64,000 bases of DNA, from the NCBI GenBank assembly GCA_002439805.1, contig DJPQ01000002.1, positions 3,555 through 67,554 of the forward strand. The letters run 5' to 3'. Below are positions 28,401 to 37,746 of the stretch, one piece after another. Under the pieces are notes generated by a model. That model was not told the origin of the DNA and made no database searches. It saw only the letters and a program-made list of their open reading frames with translations. How positions within the stretch are numbered: the stretch's first letter is position 1; each line of letters starts with the position of its first letter. Both the position numbers and the translations under genes were made by a program. Source of the DNA: Bacteroidales bacterium UBA6408 (lineage in GTDB: Bacteria; Bacteroidota; Bacteroidia; Bacteroidales; UBA932).

Positions 28401-28645
28401 ACATAGCCGATGCTGGAGAATGTCAGGACGGCGTCTGAAGGAATCCCTGAGATCGCCCAGGTTCCGTCTGCGCCCGTGACCGTGCCGGTCGCGGTTCCCT
28501 CAATGAAGACTCCGACTCCTATCAGCGGGATATTTCCGCTGTCTGTAACCTTTCCTTTCACATTGATGTTCTGAGCATTGGCTGCCAGAACGCAGAGAAA
28601 GGCCAGCAGAACGGCGATGATTATTCTCTTTATGCTATTTCTCAT
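25439..28645 (-). CDS. SusC/RagA-like TonB-linked outer-membrane transporter
   Basis: This protein has 1068 residues from the MRNSIKRI start. A signal peptide ends near ANAQN, then a carboxypeptidase-like regulatory domain (KVTDSGNIPLIGVGVFIEGT) and a TonB box region (GEVMVVAYGTAKKSSFTGS). The plug domain contains IMIRGIGSINAVSTPLYVVDG and GALYGARGANGVIVITTKKG, and a long beta-barrel follows. It imports a ligand handed over by the SusD partner, energised by TonB. Its ATG overlaps the preceding gene's stop by 11 bases, indicating translational coupling. Confidence 0.95.
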   Translation of the reverse strand: MRNSIKRIIIAVLLAFLCVLAANAQNINVKGKVTDSGNIPLIGVGVFIEGTATGTVTGADGTWAISGIPSDAVLTFSSIGYVTREIHVAGKSVIDVVLQEDVIDDEIGEVMVVAYGTAKKSSFTGSASVVKGDELQKRVTGNITKSIEGTVAGLQVTSGGGQPGEGASIMIRGIGSINAVSTPLYVVDGIPYDGSLSAINPADVESMTVLKDASAGALYGARGANGVIVITTKKGSGERSVVSYKGSAGVASRSLKRYDLVGMDDFVELTYESLRNSAQYGVGMDFEGASAYAAANLGQAIGGLKNPEYYNPYKNYTWSTLIDPDTGKVKEDAEAAWNENWMNEISDNAALRTEHIFSLNGATEKINYLVSMGYYKENGILQNTDFNRYTGRVNVDSQANSWMKVGMSANYSHTKADYQNFSGSTTSNVWYTAQFMAPVYPVYLKDMEGNNVLDEAGNLQYEYGDEDDNGYANRPVAQGFNSRAELYNNKAYYYRNTLSARSYITLGTVRKDALLYGLRLTVNLGTDFNDYQRTITNDKYHGNAADQGGRLSKTNTRTLSYTFNQILNYDRMFSDHDVKVLLGHEYYRYRFNYAMGEKTGIMDGIDELDPAVTTSGNSSYSNNYAIESWFTRLNYGFRNRYYFDASWRTDGSSRFHKSGRWGNFWSVGASWRMSQEKFMERFSSWLGNLTVKVSYGVQGNDNLGTYYAWQGLYDYTWANGSEAGAFASKLENKAITWEKNGNLNAGIEASIFGGKVTFTAEYYNRNTRDMLLENPLAISTGFTGYDANVGSMRNQGFEFSGRVNVIDKPNFRWDVNAMASLNRNKVTSLTSSQDFISAGASVIEVGKPIYTFYLSKTAGVDPATGKRLYYAYWKRGVDESGAVSNVRCDEYVTDNVSLASLSKYYMGSREPSVSGSLGSSFVIFKNIDLSFLTTWSIGGKVYDGLYSGAMNVQYAGNNWHKNVLRRWRQPGDVTDVPMVEIGGSAPANDSALINASYFAIKNITLGYTFPKNLLSKVGISALRLFLTADNIAMFNHLDGMDPQYNFTGSVSYSYAPSRAIVAGIDIQF

Positions 28646-30563
28646 AATTTGTTCCAAATATGTTCATATTATGGATGATTGTCCACAGGTCTTCGGTTGT
28701 GGCCGGAGCCTCGAAGACCGGAATGGCTTCCACGCCGTCAAGCCTCAGCCCGACAGGAGAAGCCTCGGCGTTTGCAGCCAGGTTCACAGAGGCCATCGCG
28801 GCCCTTGTCCTTGCCGCCTGCGTCTGAGCTGCCGCGGTGGTCACTGACGCATGCTTTGTGAGCTTGTCTCCCGCCTTGTTCACGACAGTGGCCATCACTG
28901 TGTAGGATGTCTGCGGTTCCACGTCGACGACAAGGGCGAGTCCATTTCCGTTGATATACTCAAGGTATGACTCCTTAAGTTCTGTTCCTTTGTCCGCGAT
29001 GAGAGCAGGGTAGGAAGACTCCGGAATGTCGGCAAGAGCTGATGTCTTGATGATGATCAGTTTGCCGGAAGCTATTCCGGCTCCTTTCAGAACGCAGGCC
29101 ATCTTGCTGGAGGTAGGACCGTATTTCTCATTGACCAGAGCGGCGATTGAGAACCAGGTGTAGGCCTCGCTTGTAGTCTTTGTCGTAATCGAGTTGACGG
29201 TCAGTTCTTCTTCGCCCGAGGCGGATGTCGCCAATGCTGACATTGTGTAGGAGACGCCGGAGTTGCATGGAGTCACTGAATTGTAGCCGTCTGATGAGTT
29301 CACAAGCTCAAGATAGTTTTCCCCGACAGCGTAACTGTAGGACGGGTCTCTCAGGAAAGCCTTAACGGCCTCCTTGTCGTAAGGATCGCTGAAGACATCG
29401 TTGAAAGTCGAGGTCGGGAGAAGCCGGTAGCGGATACTTTGGACATCCTGCCCTTTCCAGGTGGTCCAGACGGAATTCGTCCATCCGTAGCCGGCAATTC
29501 CAAGATATGCGTTAGTGATGTAAAAATTCTGGCTGAACCAGCCGGATCCTCCGTAGTTCGGGCCGGAGGACCATCCGGTGGCTGTCGTGGTGATCCTTTT
29601 TTTATATAGGACGGTAGTGACGTTGCCGTCGTAGTCCATGCCGAAGGCGATTATGTCGTAACTCATCTCGGAGGCAAGGCTTGACACACCTATGGTGTTT
29701 GTTCCGACCTTAAGTACGGAAGCCATCGCGAGCTTAAGGCTGATGCCCTTGCTTTTCGCATACTCGATGATCGCGGCTCTATACCTTTCGATGACAGTCG
29801 CTTCGTCAAACTGCATCAAAGTCGAGGATGACACCACATCGTAGTAATAGGTTGCGTCAGGTGTCGCATAGACATCGAAGACAACAGCGTCCGCAAGAAC
29901 ATTCTCAGGGACGATCATCAAGACCGGGACATCCTCGGACGATGTCGTAAAACTAGTCCGGGCGGATTCTGAGGCCGTGCTGCCGCTTTCCGACGGGATG
30001 GCCCTGACAGTGAATATGTACTCGGTTCCCTTTGCAAGATTTGAGAGTGTGACACGATTCTCTGTCGTCGTTCCGCTGATTTCGCCGAGGGTATATTCAT
30101 AACTTCCTGCTCCCGGAATGACGCTCCAGCTTATGATTGTCTTGGATGCATATGTGCTCCCGACTGTAATCTCCGGCTTCTCAAGCTGGCCCACGTCAGA
30201 TGTGCGGACATGAATATAGACAGGCTCGGAGGATGTCTTTGAACTTTCTTTTGCCGGTTCCGCCTGAATCTTGACTACATATTCCCTGGAAGCTTCCAGT
30301 CCGTTGAATGTCAGGAACAAGGACGTGGTCGAACCCGTCTCTGCGCCGTCGAGGGCGTAGCTATAATTCTCAGCCCCATATACTTTGGCCCAATCGACCC
30401 GGAAGCTTGAAACAGTCACTTCGCTGACTTTGACCGCAGGCGTTTTCAGAGTTTCGCTCAAAATCTCTTCCTTTGTCTCGGACACGCATCCGACGAGCAG
30501 GAAGAGAACCGATGACGCAGCCATCACGAAGGCTGACTTTATCATTATTGAAGTATTCATCAT
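28635..30563 (-). CDS. lipoprotein with fibronectin type III domains
   Basis: This 642-residue lipoprotein has lipobox LFLLVGC and then two fibronectin-III-like domains. The first has KVSEVTVSSFRVDWAKVYGAEN, and the second has WSVIPGAGSYEYTLGEISGT and the typical LAKGTEYIFTVRAIP strand. The C-terminal half has no motif I recognise, apart from beta-rich sequence. Its ATG overlaps the protease stop codon by four bases (ATGA), and its own end overlaps SusC. It sits between protease and transporter, so it may bind or present the substrate. Confidence 0.6.
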   Translation of the reverse strand: MMNTSIMIKSAFVMAASSVLFLLVGCVSETKEEILSETLKTPAVKVSEVTVSSFRVDWAKVYGAENYSYALDGAETGSTTSLFLTFNGLEASREYVVKIQAEPAKESSKTSSEPVYIHVRTSDVGQLEKPEITVGSTYASKTIISWSVIPGAGSYEYTLGEISGTTTENRVTLSNLAKGTEYIFTVRAIPSESGSTASESARTSFTTSSEDVPVLMIVPENVLADAVVFDVYATPDATYYYDVVSSSTLMQFDEATVIERYRAAIIEYAKSKGISLKLAMASVLKVGTNTIGVSSLASEMSYDIIAFGMDYDGNVTTVLYKKRITTTATGWSSGPNYGGSGWFSQNFYITNAYLGIAGYGWTNSVWTTWKGQDVQSIRYRLLPTSTFNDVFSDPYDKEAVKAFLRDPSYSYAVGENYLELVNSSDGYNSVTPCNSGVSYTMSALATSASGEEELTVNSITTKTTSEAYTWFSIAALVNEKYGPTSSKMACVLKGAGIASGKLIIIKTSALADIPESSYPALIADKGTELKESYLEYINGNGLALVVDVEPQTSYTVMATVVNKAGDKLTKHASVTTAAAQTQAARTRAAMASVNLAANAEASPVGLRLDGVEAIPVFEAPATTEDLWTIIHNMNIFGTNYEK

Positions 30564-32461
30564 TCCACAGTCACATTTATGGTTCTGACGGACTGGTTGC
30601 CGTCAGTAATCCTGATTACGGTCTTGCCCGTGGCCACGCCCTTGATTGTCAGGATACCGCCATTGAGTTTGACTTCCACTATTCCCTGTGCCGCCACTGA
30701 ATATGTCAGCACGTCTGTCTTGTAGAAATAATCAGAAAGATTGACGTCCACCTCGCTTCCGCTGCTGACTGTGATGTCTGGAATCATGGCGACTTTCTTC
30801 ACGGCCAGAAGAAGCTGGTAGGTATCCAGTGAGCCTGCGCCCATATTCCCGAAATATGGAGCTTCGCAGAACGGATCAACCGGGGTGACACTGGAAAGCA
30901 GCGCTTCCTTCAGCATCTCGCCGGTCAGCCCTTTTTTCTTGTCGTCCCCGTAGTACCAGCTGACGGCGAGCGCACAGGCTCCGGAGACGTGCGGACAGGC
31001 CATTGATGTTCCGTTGATCCCCTCGTAGGCTGAGCCTCCGTCCTCGGCCACGCTTGTGCTGTAGACTCCGCCGTAGGTCGAGTTGAGAGAGAGGTCACCG
31101 CCCGGGGCGGAAAGGCTGACCCATTTGCCGTAGTTCGTGAAATAGGACGGCGTTCCGAGCCAGGAAGTGGCTGCAACACTGACCACAGCCTCGTCAGATG
31201 CAGGGTAGCAGAGCTCGTCAGAAGCGTCGTTGCCCGCCGCAAAGACCACGATTCCGCCGGCCATAGGTCCTTCCTGCTCCCCGTTCTCGTCCAGTCCCGC
31301 ATACTTTATGAAGTAGCGGATGGCATCAGCGAGAGCCGAGTAATTTCCTCTGTTCCAGTCATTCTTTGACAACGTCCCGGCCGTATAGCCCCAGCTGTTC
31401 TGGCAAATCACCGCTCCGTTGTCGGCCGCATACTTGATCGCGCGCACCTGCGCACCGAGTCCGCCCCCTGAGTTTCCTGACTCAGACGCTCCGAGAGTCT
31501 CGCAGGACATAATCCTGACTCCGTCACCGTTGCCTGATCCTCCTGCTATTCCGTTGACACCGATCCCGTTGTTGTTGACTGCAGCGATGGTTCCGGCGAC
31601 GTGCGTTCCGTGCATATTCTCGGAAGAGAAAGTCAGTTTGCCTTTGTTGTCGGTGAAGTTGAACCCATAGACATCATCGATGTAGCCGTTGCCGTCATCA
31701 TCGATTCCGTTGTCCGGAATCTCGCCCTCGTTAATCCACATATTAGCCGCAAGATCCTCATGGTCGTATTTCACGCCCTGGTCCACGACGGCGACGATCA
31801 CATCCGGATTTCCGGTGCACAGCCGCCATGCTGCATAGACATCAGCATCCGCTCCCACAACTGTAGAGTTAGAATAGACATTGCCCGGATTGTTGTAGTG
31901 CCACTGCATCCTCTGCGAACGAAGGCTCTCATTGAACGGAAAAGGAACATTCCTTACCGAAGAATACGCCTTCGTGGCAACCGGCTCTTCAGATTCGGCC
32001 GCCGCAGCCTTTGAAAATGACGCCGCAGCCGTAGGTATAGAATATTCAACGACTTCCACCCCGTCGCATCCCGAGAGCATTTCAGCAACTTCCCTGGCAG
32101 GGATGGTCTCATCGTACTTGGCGATGAACCATCTGTCCAGACCTTCCTTTTTCGTCCGTACCTCAAACCGTCCGCACGCAGGGAACAGGCGCTCGAAGCT
32201 GACCGAGCCGACAGTCATCAGAACCCTGTCGATCTGAGTATTGCCGGAGGTCAAGCCTCCTGCCCTTGTGATTGCCCCGGCTTCGGCTCCGGCTTTCATC
32301 TTCACTATGATTTCACCTTGAATCGCCGCGTCCGGTGAAAACACAACGATAGGCCCGCTGTCTTCCGATTCGGGCCTATTGTTTTCATTCCCACCGATTC
32401 CGTTGCACCCCACCAGCATCACGAGCAGCGGAGTGATTGCCAAGAATCTGTTTTTCATCAT
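30560..32461 (-). CDS. subtilisin-like (S8) serine protease lipoprotein
   Basis: This 633-residue lipoprotein has lipobox LLVMLVGC. A propeptide-like region (about residues 50-150, EIIVKMKAGAEAG to VEVVEYS) is followed by the S8 catalytic domain. The triad is complete: Asp in VIVAVVDQG, His in MHGTHVAGTIAA, and Ser in INGTSMACPHVSG. A C-terminal Ig-like/putative binding region ends with TVRTINVTVE-like strands. Surface anchoring makes it a candidate for digesting protein outside the cell before SusC/D import. It is part of the long operon, 13 bases from the gene before it. Confidence 0.93.
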   Translation of the reverse strand: MMKNRFLAITPLLVMLVGCNGIGGNENNRPESEDSGPIVVFSPDAAIQGEIIVKMKAGAEAGAITRAGGLTSGNTQIDRVLMTVGSVSFERLFPACGRFEVRTKKEGLDRWFIAKYDETIPAREVAEMLSGCDGVEVVEYSIPTAAASFSKAAAAESEEPVATKAYSSVRNVPFPFNESLRSQRMQWHYNNPGNVYSNSTVVGADADVYAAWRLCTGNPDVIVAVVDQGVKYDHEDLAANMWINEGEIPDNGIDDDGNGYIDDVYGFNFTDNKGKLTFSSENMHGTHVAGTIAAVNNNGIGVNGIAGGSGNGDGVRIMSCETLGASESGNSGGGLGAQVRAIKYAADNGAVICQNSWGYTAGTLSKNDWNRGNYSALADAIRYFIKYAGLDENGEQEGPMAGGIVVFAAGNDASDELCYPASDEAVVSVAATSWLGTPSYFTNYGKWVSLSAPGGDLSLNSTYGGVYSTSVAEDGGSAYEGINGTSMACPHVSGACALAVSWYYGDDKKKGLTGEMLKEALLSSVTPVDPFCEAPYFGNMGAGSLDTYQLLLAVKKVAMIPDITVSSGSEVDVNLSDYFYKTDVLTYSVAAQGIVEVKLNGGILTIKGVATGKTVIRITDGNQSVRTINVTVE

Positions 32462-32474
32462 TGATTGTCAAAAT

Positions 32475-34058
32475 TTACTCCTTCACACATCTTACCTGGC
32501 CTGAATAGACCTGCGCTCTTGTCTCGTAGTATGCCCAGTAACCGTTGAATGCAGCCACATAGTACTCGCAGCTCTGATTCTCCTTTTCGGAATCATAAGT
32601 CTTTTCCTGACTTGTCAGGTAGAACGTCTGGCCGCTCGCATAGTTGTAAGGTGTTGTTCCTGCCGGGGAATATGCCAGCGGATAGATGTTTCCTGCCATT
32701 GGGTAGAAATCACCTGTCTGTCTCCATACGCGTCCACATCCGTTCTCCCTGTTCCACAGGAACTCGTTGTTTACCCCGGTCTCATCATAGTCACCATGCT
32801 TGCCGCCGGTCTTGATGTTCTCATCGCCGACTGCCTTGCCCCACATATTCTTGCCCGGGACCTTATAGCCCGGAGGACATGGGTCGAAGATGGTCTTTTC
32901 CTCACCCCAAAGTCCCGGTTGTACGCTGTCCTCATCGCTTGAGTCGATGTACCACGAATAGCTTGTTGAAAAATAACCTACAAGAAATCTCATCGGATGT
33001 TCTGATGCGAACGGGATATTGCCCGGGGCTGCGAATGAGGCCTTTGCCTTGAACTTTGTGTCCATTTCCCACTCTCCGGTGCCGTCACCGATCTCTTTGT
33101 TCGGCCTGTTCCATTCAGACTTGTTGGCGCAATAAATGCCTACTGCGCTGTCATAGTCCGTGATGCCACTGTAATCGGCATAAGGTGAACGAGACGGGAT
33201 GAACGGATCTTTCCTGCCCATCTGATAGATCATTCCCCTGTTGTCTATGTCCATCGGCGTGTTGTTGAGCGCGCCCAGATTCCGGTCCATGATCTGAGCT
33301 ATGACATTGCCTTCCGGGCCTATGTGGTCATGTACATTAAGGTCATTGTTCGTGACCCAGATGTGCCAGCTCCAGAGAACCTTGCCCTTGGCATTCTTGA
33401 CAGCGATCAGGGCATTGCCCTCGCTTCTTCCGGTAGAGAATGAAATGTAGCCTCTATTGTAGGAAGGAGTACCTTCGATAATTTCGTAGGACATTGTGCG
33501 GTCTCCGTCGTTCCTGGCTTCCCAGAGGAGTTCCGCATAGGCGACATCCTTGATCTCAAGTCCCGCTGTCTCGATGTACTTGCTTTTTCCGTCCTTGCCA
33601 CCATTGCCTTTGATGTCAGCGCGGAACTTGTAAGAGCCGCTGGTGTGTGCGATGTAACAGTTTGCCGTCCCGTCGACGCTGAGGTCTGCGGCGTCATCGC
33701 TTCTTTGGGTGATTTTAAGTGTGACCTCCTTTGTCTCATCGCCTCTGACGGCCGTAACCTTTATGTCATCGGTCTTCATGGAACCGCTGTTTACCGGAGC
33801 CTCGACAACGAGGCAGTCGGCATCGTCACTGACTGCGAACCAATCTCCGGACTGGACCGTGTAGCTCCAACTCTCGGCGTTTGTCGCCATTGTGACGACA
33901 GCCTTGCCGCCTTCCTTGTCAAAGACAATCTTAGAGTCTGATGATTGAAGAAAAAGCGGGGCCTGATAGGTTTCTGGCTCAATCTTCTTTATCTCAGTGC
34001 ATCCGGCTGCCGCAATGCCGGCTGCCAGAATCGATGTTATGATATATTTAAGTTTCAT
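32475..34058 (-). CDS. lipoprotein with BACON and FISUMP (C-type-lectin-like) domains
   Basis: This 527-residue lipoprotein has lipobox AAAGC. Residues 35-125 form a BACON domain (IVFDKEGGKAVVTMATNAESW). A linker with DLSVDGTANCYI leads into a FISUMP-type domain with IAVKNAKGKVLWSWHIW, IMDRNLGAL, YQMGRKDPF and DPCPPGYKVPG. It ends in GQVRCVKE. The same module order, minus BACON, occurs in the retroelement target protein at 60330. Its C-terminus lacks the Asn/Ser-rich variable stretch, so it is not an obvious diversification target. Confidence 0.8.
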   Translation of the reverse strand: MKLKYIITSILAAGIAAAGCTEIKKIEPETYQAPLFLQSSDSKIVFDKEGGKAVVTMATNAESWSYTVQSGDWFAVSDDADCLVVEAPVNSGSMKTDDIKVTAVRGDETKEVTLKITQRSDDAADLSVDGTANCYIAHTSGSYKFRADIKGNGGKDGKSKYIETAGLEIKDVAYAELLWEARNDGDRTMSYEIIEGTPSYNRGYISFSTGRSEGNALIAVKNAKGKVLWSWHIWVTNNDLNVHDHIGPEGNVIAQIMDRNLGALNNTPMDIDNRGMIYQMGRKDPFIPSRSPYADYSGITDYDSAVGIYCANKSEWNRPNKEIGDGTGEWEMDTKFKAKASFAAPGNIPFASEHPMRFLVGYFSTSYSWYIDSSDEDSVQPGLWGEEKTIFDPCPPGYKVPGKNMWGKAVGDENIKTGGKHGDYDETGVNNEFLWNRENGCGRVWRQTGDFYPMAGNIYPLAYSPAGTTPYNYASGQTFYLTSQEKTYDSEKENQSCEYYVAAFNGYWAYYETRAQVYSGQVRCVKE

Positions 34059-34079
34059 ATCGCTTGTCTTTTTTCCTGA

Positions 34080-37000
34080 TTAATTTGCCTTTGCAGGATC
34101 CGGAATCTGTGCATAGTCAGAGAGTTTCGTGCATCCCTGGAATGCCGCCTTCATGGTTTTAATTTCAGCGAATCCGGAAGCTGACGAGTTGTCGGCAGTC
34201 CTGTCGTACAGGTGGTATTTCACACCGTTCACAACCGTGTAAGGAGACTCTCCTTTCAGTGAGACACAACCGTCAAACAGGTAATTGATGCTGGTCACAG
34301 CCTTGAAATTGTCGAATATTCCGACAGGAACAGTCTCAAGAGCCGTACAATTTTGGAACAGACTGATGGCTGTCTTGACTTTCTCAGGGTTGATGAAGAC
34401 GTTCGCTCCTATCTCCTTAAGTGATGTGCATCCGGAGAAAATGTTGCTGATGGACGTGCTTCCGTATTTACAGTTGACGACTTCAGATCCAATTTTCTCT
34501 ATCCCGGTGCATCCGCTGAAGGCATAAGTGTAGGTGCTGATTTTCTCGTTGTTCTTGAACAGTCCGGACGGAACCTCTTTAAGACTTATGCAGTTCTGGA
34601 AGATTTTCGTCACCGTTCCCGATGCCGTATTGATTCCGCTGAACGCGTCAGGCGCAATCGTAGCCAGCGATGAACAGTCAGCGAACATCAAGGCCAAGGT
34701 CTTTGTCTTGGTGGTTTGACCGAAAAGTCCGGCAGGGACGGCCTGAAGCGCGGTACAGTTCTGGAAACAACTTTCTGTTGTTGTCGCGTCGGTGTTATTG
34801 ACAAACAACTTCTCTGGAATCGTGGCGAGTGCGGTACATCCATAGAATGTCTTTTTGAATGAGTCAGCTCCCGTGAGCCCGTCAAAGAATCCGGCAGGAA
34901 GAGCCTTCAGCGATGTGCATCCCTCGAACGCTGAATCAAGCTTGAGTTTGCCGGTGGCGTTGGTTCCGAAAATATTGCCGACCGAAGCCAAAGCCGTGCA
35001 TCCATTGAACGCGTTCACATAGGTTGACACCTTGCTGTTGTTTGCGAACAAACCGGCCGGAAGACTTGTCAGGGATACGCATCCGCTGAAGGCGCTTTCG
35101 AAAGATGTCACAGCCTTATTGTTGACAAACAGGTCGCCCGGAAGACTTGTCAGGGAGGTGCACCCGCTGAACACATTCTTGAATGTCGTGGTCAAGGTGT
35201 TGCCTGCGAACAATCCGGCCGGCACAGATTCGATTCCGGAGAAAGAGAATACATCGCTGGTAGTTTCTAGGTTGGTCATAGGTGCGAAGAGACCCTCCGG
35301 GATTGTCTTGAGGCTTGCGCACCCGCTGAACAAACCGCTTATGTCCGTGACCTTTGCCGCTCCGGCGAAAGCGTTCTCTGAAACTTTGCTGAGTTTTGTG
35401 CATCCGTTGAACAGATTCGTGATTGATGTACAGGCGTCGCAACCCTCAAGGATGTTTTCTCCAACCTCCTCAATACTTGTGCAATCCTTGAAAATGCCCG
35501 AGAAAGAGCTAAGTTTCGCCAGACCTTTAAACACACCGGAAGGGATGGACTTGAGTGAGGTGCAACCACTGAAGGCGTTACTGAATTTCGTCACCTTTGT
35601 GGCGTCCTTGAACAATCCGGACGGGATGGTCTCCAAGGAGGAGCAGCCGTTGAAGATGCTCTCAATGTTCGTGATTTCCGTGAACCCGTCAAGAAGACCA
35701 GCGGGAATCTCCTTCAGGGAGGAGCATCCATTAAAGAGCATCCTCATTCCATTTCCTCTCTTTCCATAGACGACACTTTGCGATCCTGAATTCTTGAAAA
35801 GGTCTGCGGGTACGCTTTGAAGTTCCGAGCAGCCGCTGAAGCAGGACATGAAAGTGTCAACAGATTTGCACCCCTTGAAGATATCCGCCGGTACACTCTT
35901 GATCTTTGTCCCGGAAAACGTTTGTTGAAAATTCTCGCATTTGGTGTTGTTTGCGAACAGTCCGTCCGGTATCTCGGTCAGGCCAGCTCCAGAGAAGGCC
36001 ATCCTGAAAGTCGTGCATTCCGTCTGATTTCTGAAAATTCCGGCAGGGATTGACGTAAGGGCTTCATCGTAGGAGAACACCGCGTTAAACGTGGTGATTT
36101 TAGGGTTGTTGGCGAACAAGTCCTCGCCAACCGTCTTCAGCTTGGTCATTCCCGAAAATGCGGAGCTGCAGTCCGTCAGTTCCGGATTCTTTGAAAAGAT
36201 GTCTTTGTCAATTTGCTCAACTGACTCGCAATTGGAGAAAACAGACCCTGCGTCAGAGAGTTTCGGACAGTTGAAGAAGAGAGAGGCTGGAATAGTCTTA
36301 ATGGAGCCACACGAGTAGAACATGTTGTTCACACTTTCTGTCTCGCTGGCATTGGCAAGCAACCCATCAGGGATGACTTTAAGCGAGTCGCACTGGGCGA
36401 AGGCTGACTCAAATGTCGTGACTTTCGAGAATGCCTCAGTGTCGTCCTCTGGAATGTCAGTCAGGTAGCCGCATCCTTCAAACGCGTACTCCATTGCCGT
36501 CAGTCCCAGCCTTCCCCAATTATAGACTTGCACGATCTGGTCTTTCTGGTCGTAAGACAGGGAGTTCACGCTGATTCCGCCAGCCTGTCCCCTAACCGAG
36601 ACAACGAAGTAGCCCGTGTCAGCATATTCATGGGCAGGATTATCGGTTGTGACCTTTTCGGCATCAGTGCCGTCTCCCCAGTCAACCGTGATTTCCGTCA
36701 CGTCTTCGACAGGCAGCATTGATTCGACAATCGCACCTTTAGCCTTCTGAACGTGAAGGCCAATGATAAAGGCATCCTTGTCAATTCCCGGCTGTGAGAC
36801 AGTTATCTCTTTGGTGTCCGTATTTTCCTTACCGTCGCCTGTCTTGATTGTGATTTTTACAGTCCTGGTCTGGGCACCGGTGTTTGCAGTCGGGATAAAT
36901 TTGAACCCCTTGTCGGTTCTTTCAACTGTAAGCCAGCCACTTTCGTTACCTGATACAGAATATTCCCAATCAAAGTTCGCCTTTACATCGACTTCCCTTG

Positions 37001-37733
37001 CCTCGTTTGAGAATGGCGTCACAGGAACAGTCGAGACGGATGGCTCGATTAGGGCGACCCTGTCCTGCAGCACATCGATAGTCTCAGTAACTTCCTTTTC
37101 TCCGACACCTGCCTTGAGGATGAATTTCACCTCCCTGTCGGTATATTCCTCGTTAGGGTAGGCGCTGATGTTGATGGTGTTTCCATCCCTTTTAACAAGC
37201 ATCCATTCGCAGCCGGAGGTTTCGAACGTCCAGTCCGGGTCGGTCGATGTCACCTCGAAAGATGCCGCGAGCTCACCTACTGCCGCAAGGTGGAAATTAT
37301 TCTCGGAAGCGACAATCTCAACGGTTCCGTAGGCGTTTTGAGTCGCGGTGACCGTCGCTGTCCTGCCCCCCCCAGCCTTGATTGTCACTGTGGCGGAAAG
37401 CTTTTTCTCGACCTTGTTCGGATCACAGGAGAGAGTAAGCCGGTTAGCTTCATCGTCTTTCGCTCCTTTAATGAAGGATTCTCCTGAAATCTCGTAGGTC
37501 CAGTCCGTGTTGGTGTCCACATCAAGGACAACCTTTCCGCCAAGGCTCTTGAAAGCGATGCTTGCATTGGTCTCGTCCTCAGACGTGAACAGTGTGTTGC
37601 GGGACGTGACCGCCAACGTGGCGTTCTTCACTGTCTCGTTCTCTCCCGGAACCGGATTTTGGTAGTTGATCGTCTCCTTGGTGCAGGCGCAGAAAGAAGC
37701 GGCCAACAACATTGAATATATTATCTTCTTCAT
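34080..37733 (-). CDS. giant BspA-like leucine-rich surface lipoprotein with BACON and PKD-like domains
   Basis: This 1217-residue lipoprotein has lipobox SFCAC. Three Ig-like/BACON domains (about residues 40-320) carry the alternating WTYEISG/WTFETSG/WEYSVSG pattern. A PKD-like unit follows (VDWGDGTD...HEYADTGYFVV). Then come about 29 tandem repeats of 24-26 residues with core F-x-G-C-x-S-L and IPxGLF. This is the DUF285/BspA repeat type, with cysteines aligned along one face. Such proteins bind host proteins or other cells; here the operon points to substrate capture. The start was placed at MKKIIYSML rather than 9 bases earlier. Confidence 0.85.
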   Translation of the reverse strand: MKKIIYSMLLAASFCACTKETINYQNPVPGENETVKNATLAVTSRNTLFTSEDETNASIAFKSLGGKVVLDVDTNTDWTYEISGESFIKGAKDDEANRLTLSCDPNKVEKKLSATVTIKAGGGRTATVTATQNAYGTVEIVASENNFHLAAVGELAASFEVTSTDPDWTFETSGCEWMLVKRDGNTINISAYPNEEYTDREVKFILKAGVGEKEVTETIDVLQDRVALIEPSVSTVPVTPFSNEAREVDVKANFDWEYSVSGNESGWLTVERTDKGFKFIPTANTGAQTRTVKITIKTGDGKENTDTKEITVSQPGIDKDAFIIGLHVQKAKGAIVESMLPVEDVTEITVDWGDGTDAEKVTTDNPAHEYADTGYFVVSVRGQAGGISVNSLSYDQKDQIVQVYNWGRLGLTAMEYAFEGCGYLTDIPEDDTEAFSKVTTFESAFAQCDSLKVIPDGLLANASETESVNNMFYSCGSIKTIPASLFFNCPKLSDAGSVFSNCESVEQIDKDIFSKNPELTDCSSAFSGMTKLKTVGEDLFANNPKITTFNAVFSYDEALTSIPAGIFRNQTECTTFRMAFSGAGLTEIPDGLFANNTKCENFQQTFSGTKIKSVPADIFKGCKSVDTFMSCFSGCSELQSVPADLFKNSGSQSVVYGKRGNGMRMLFNGCSSLKEIPAGLLDGFTEITNIESIFNGCSSLETIPSGLFKDATKVTKFSNAFSGCTSLKSIPSGVFKGLAKLSSFSGIFKDCTSIEEVGENILEGCDACTSITNLFNGCTKLSKVSENAFAGAAKVTDISGLFSGCASLKTIPEGLFAPMTNLETTSDVFSFSGIESVPAGLFAGNTLTTTFKNVFSGCTSLTSLPGDLFVNNKAVTSFESAFSGCVSLTSLPAGLFANNSKVSTYVNAFNGCTALASVGNIFGTNATGKLKLDSAFEGCTSLKALPAGFFDGLTGADSFKKTFYGCTALATIPEKLFVNNTDATTTESCFQNCTALQAVPAGLFGQTTKTKTLALMFADCSSLATIAPDAFSGINTASGTVTKIFQNCISLKEVPSGLFKNNEKISTYTYAFSGCTGIEKIGSEVVNCKYGSTSISNIFSGCTSLKEIGANVFINPEKVKTAISLFQNCTALETVPVGIFDNFKAVTSINYLFDGCVSLKGESPYTVVNGVKYHLYDRTADNSSASGFAEIKTMKAAFQGCTKLSDYAQIPDPAKAN

Positions 37734-37746
37734 GATCTGCAATTGA

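Noticed and set aside
34080..36500. CRISPR-like periodic repeats
   Set aside because: The period of about 75 bases comes from leucine-rich protein repeats in an intact frame; the DNA units are not identical and there are no spacers.
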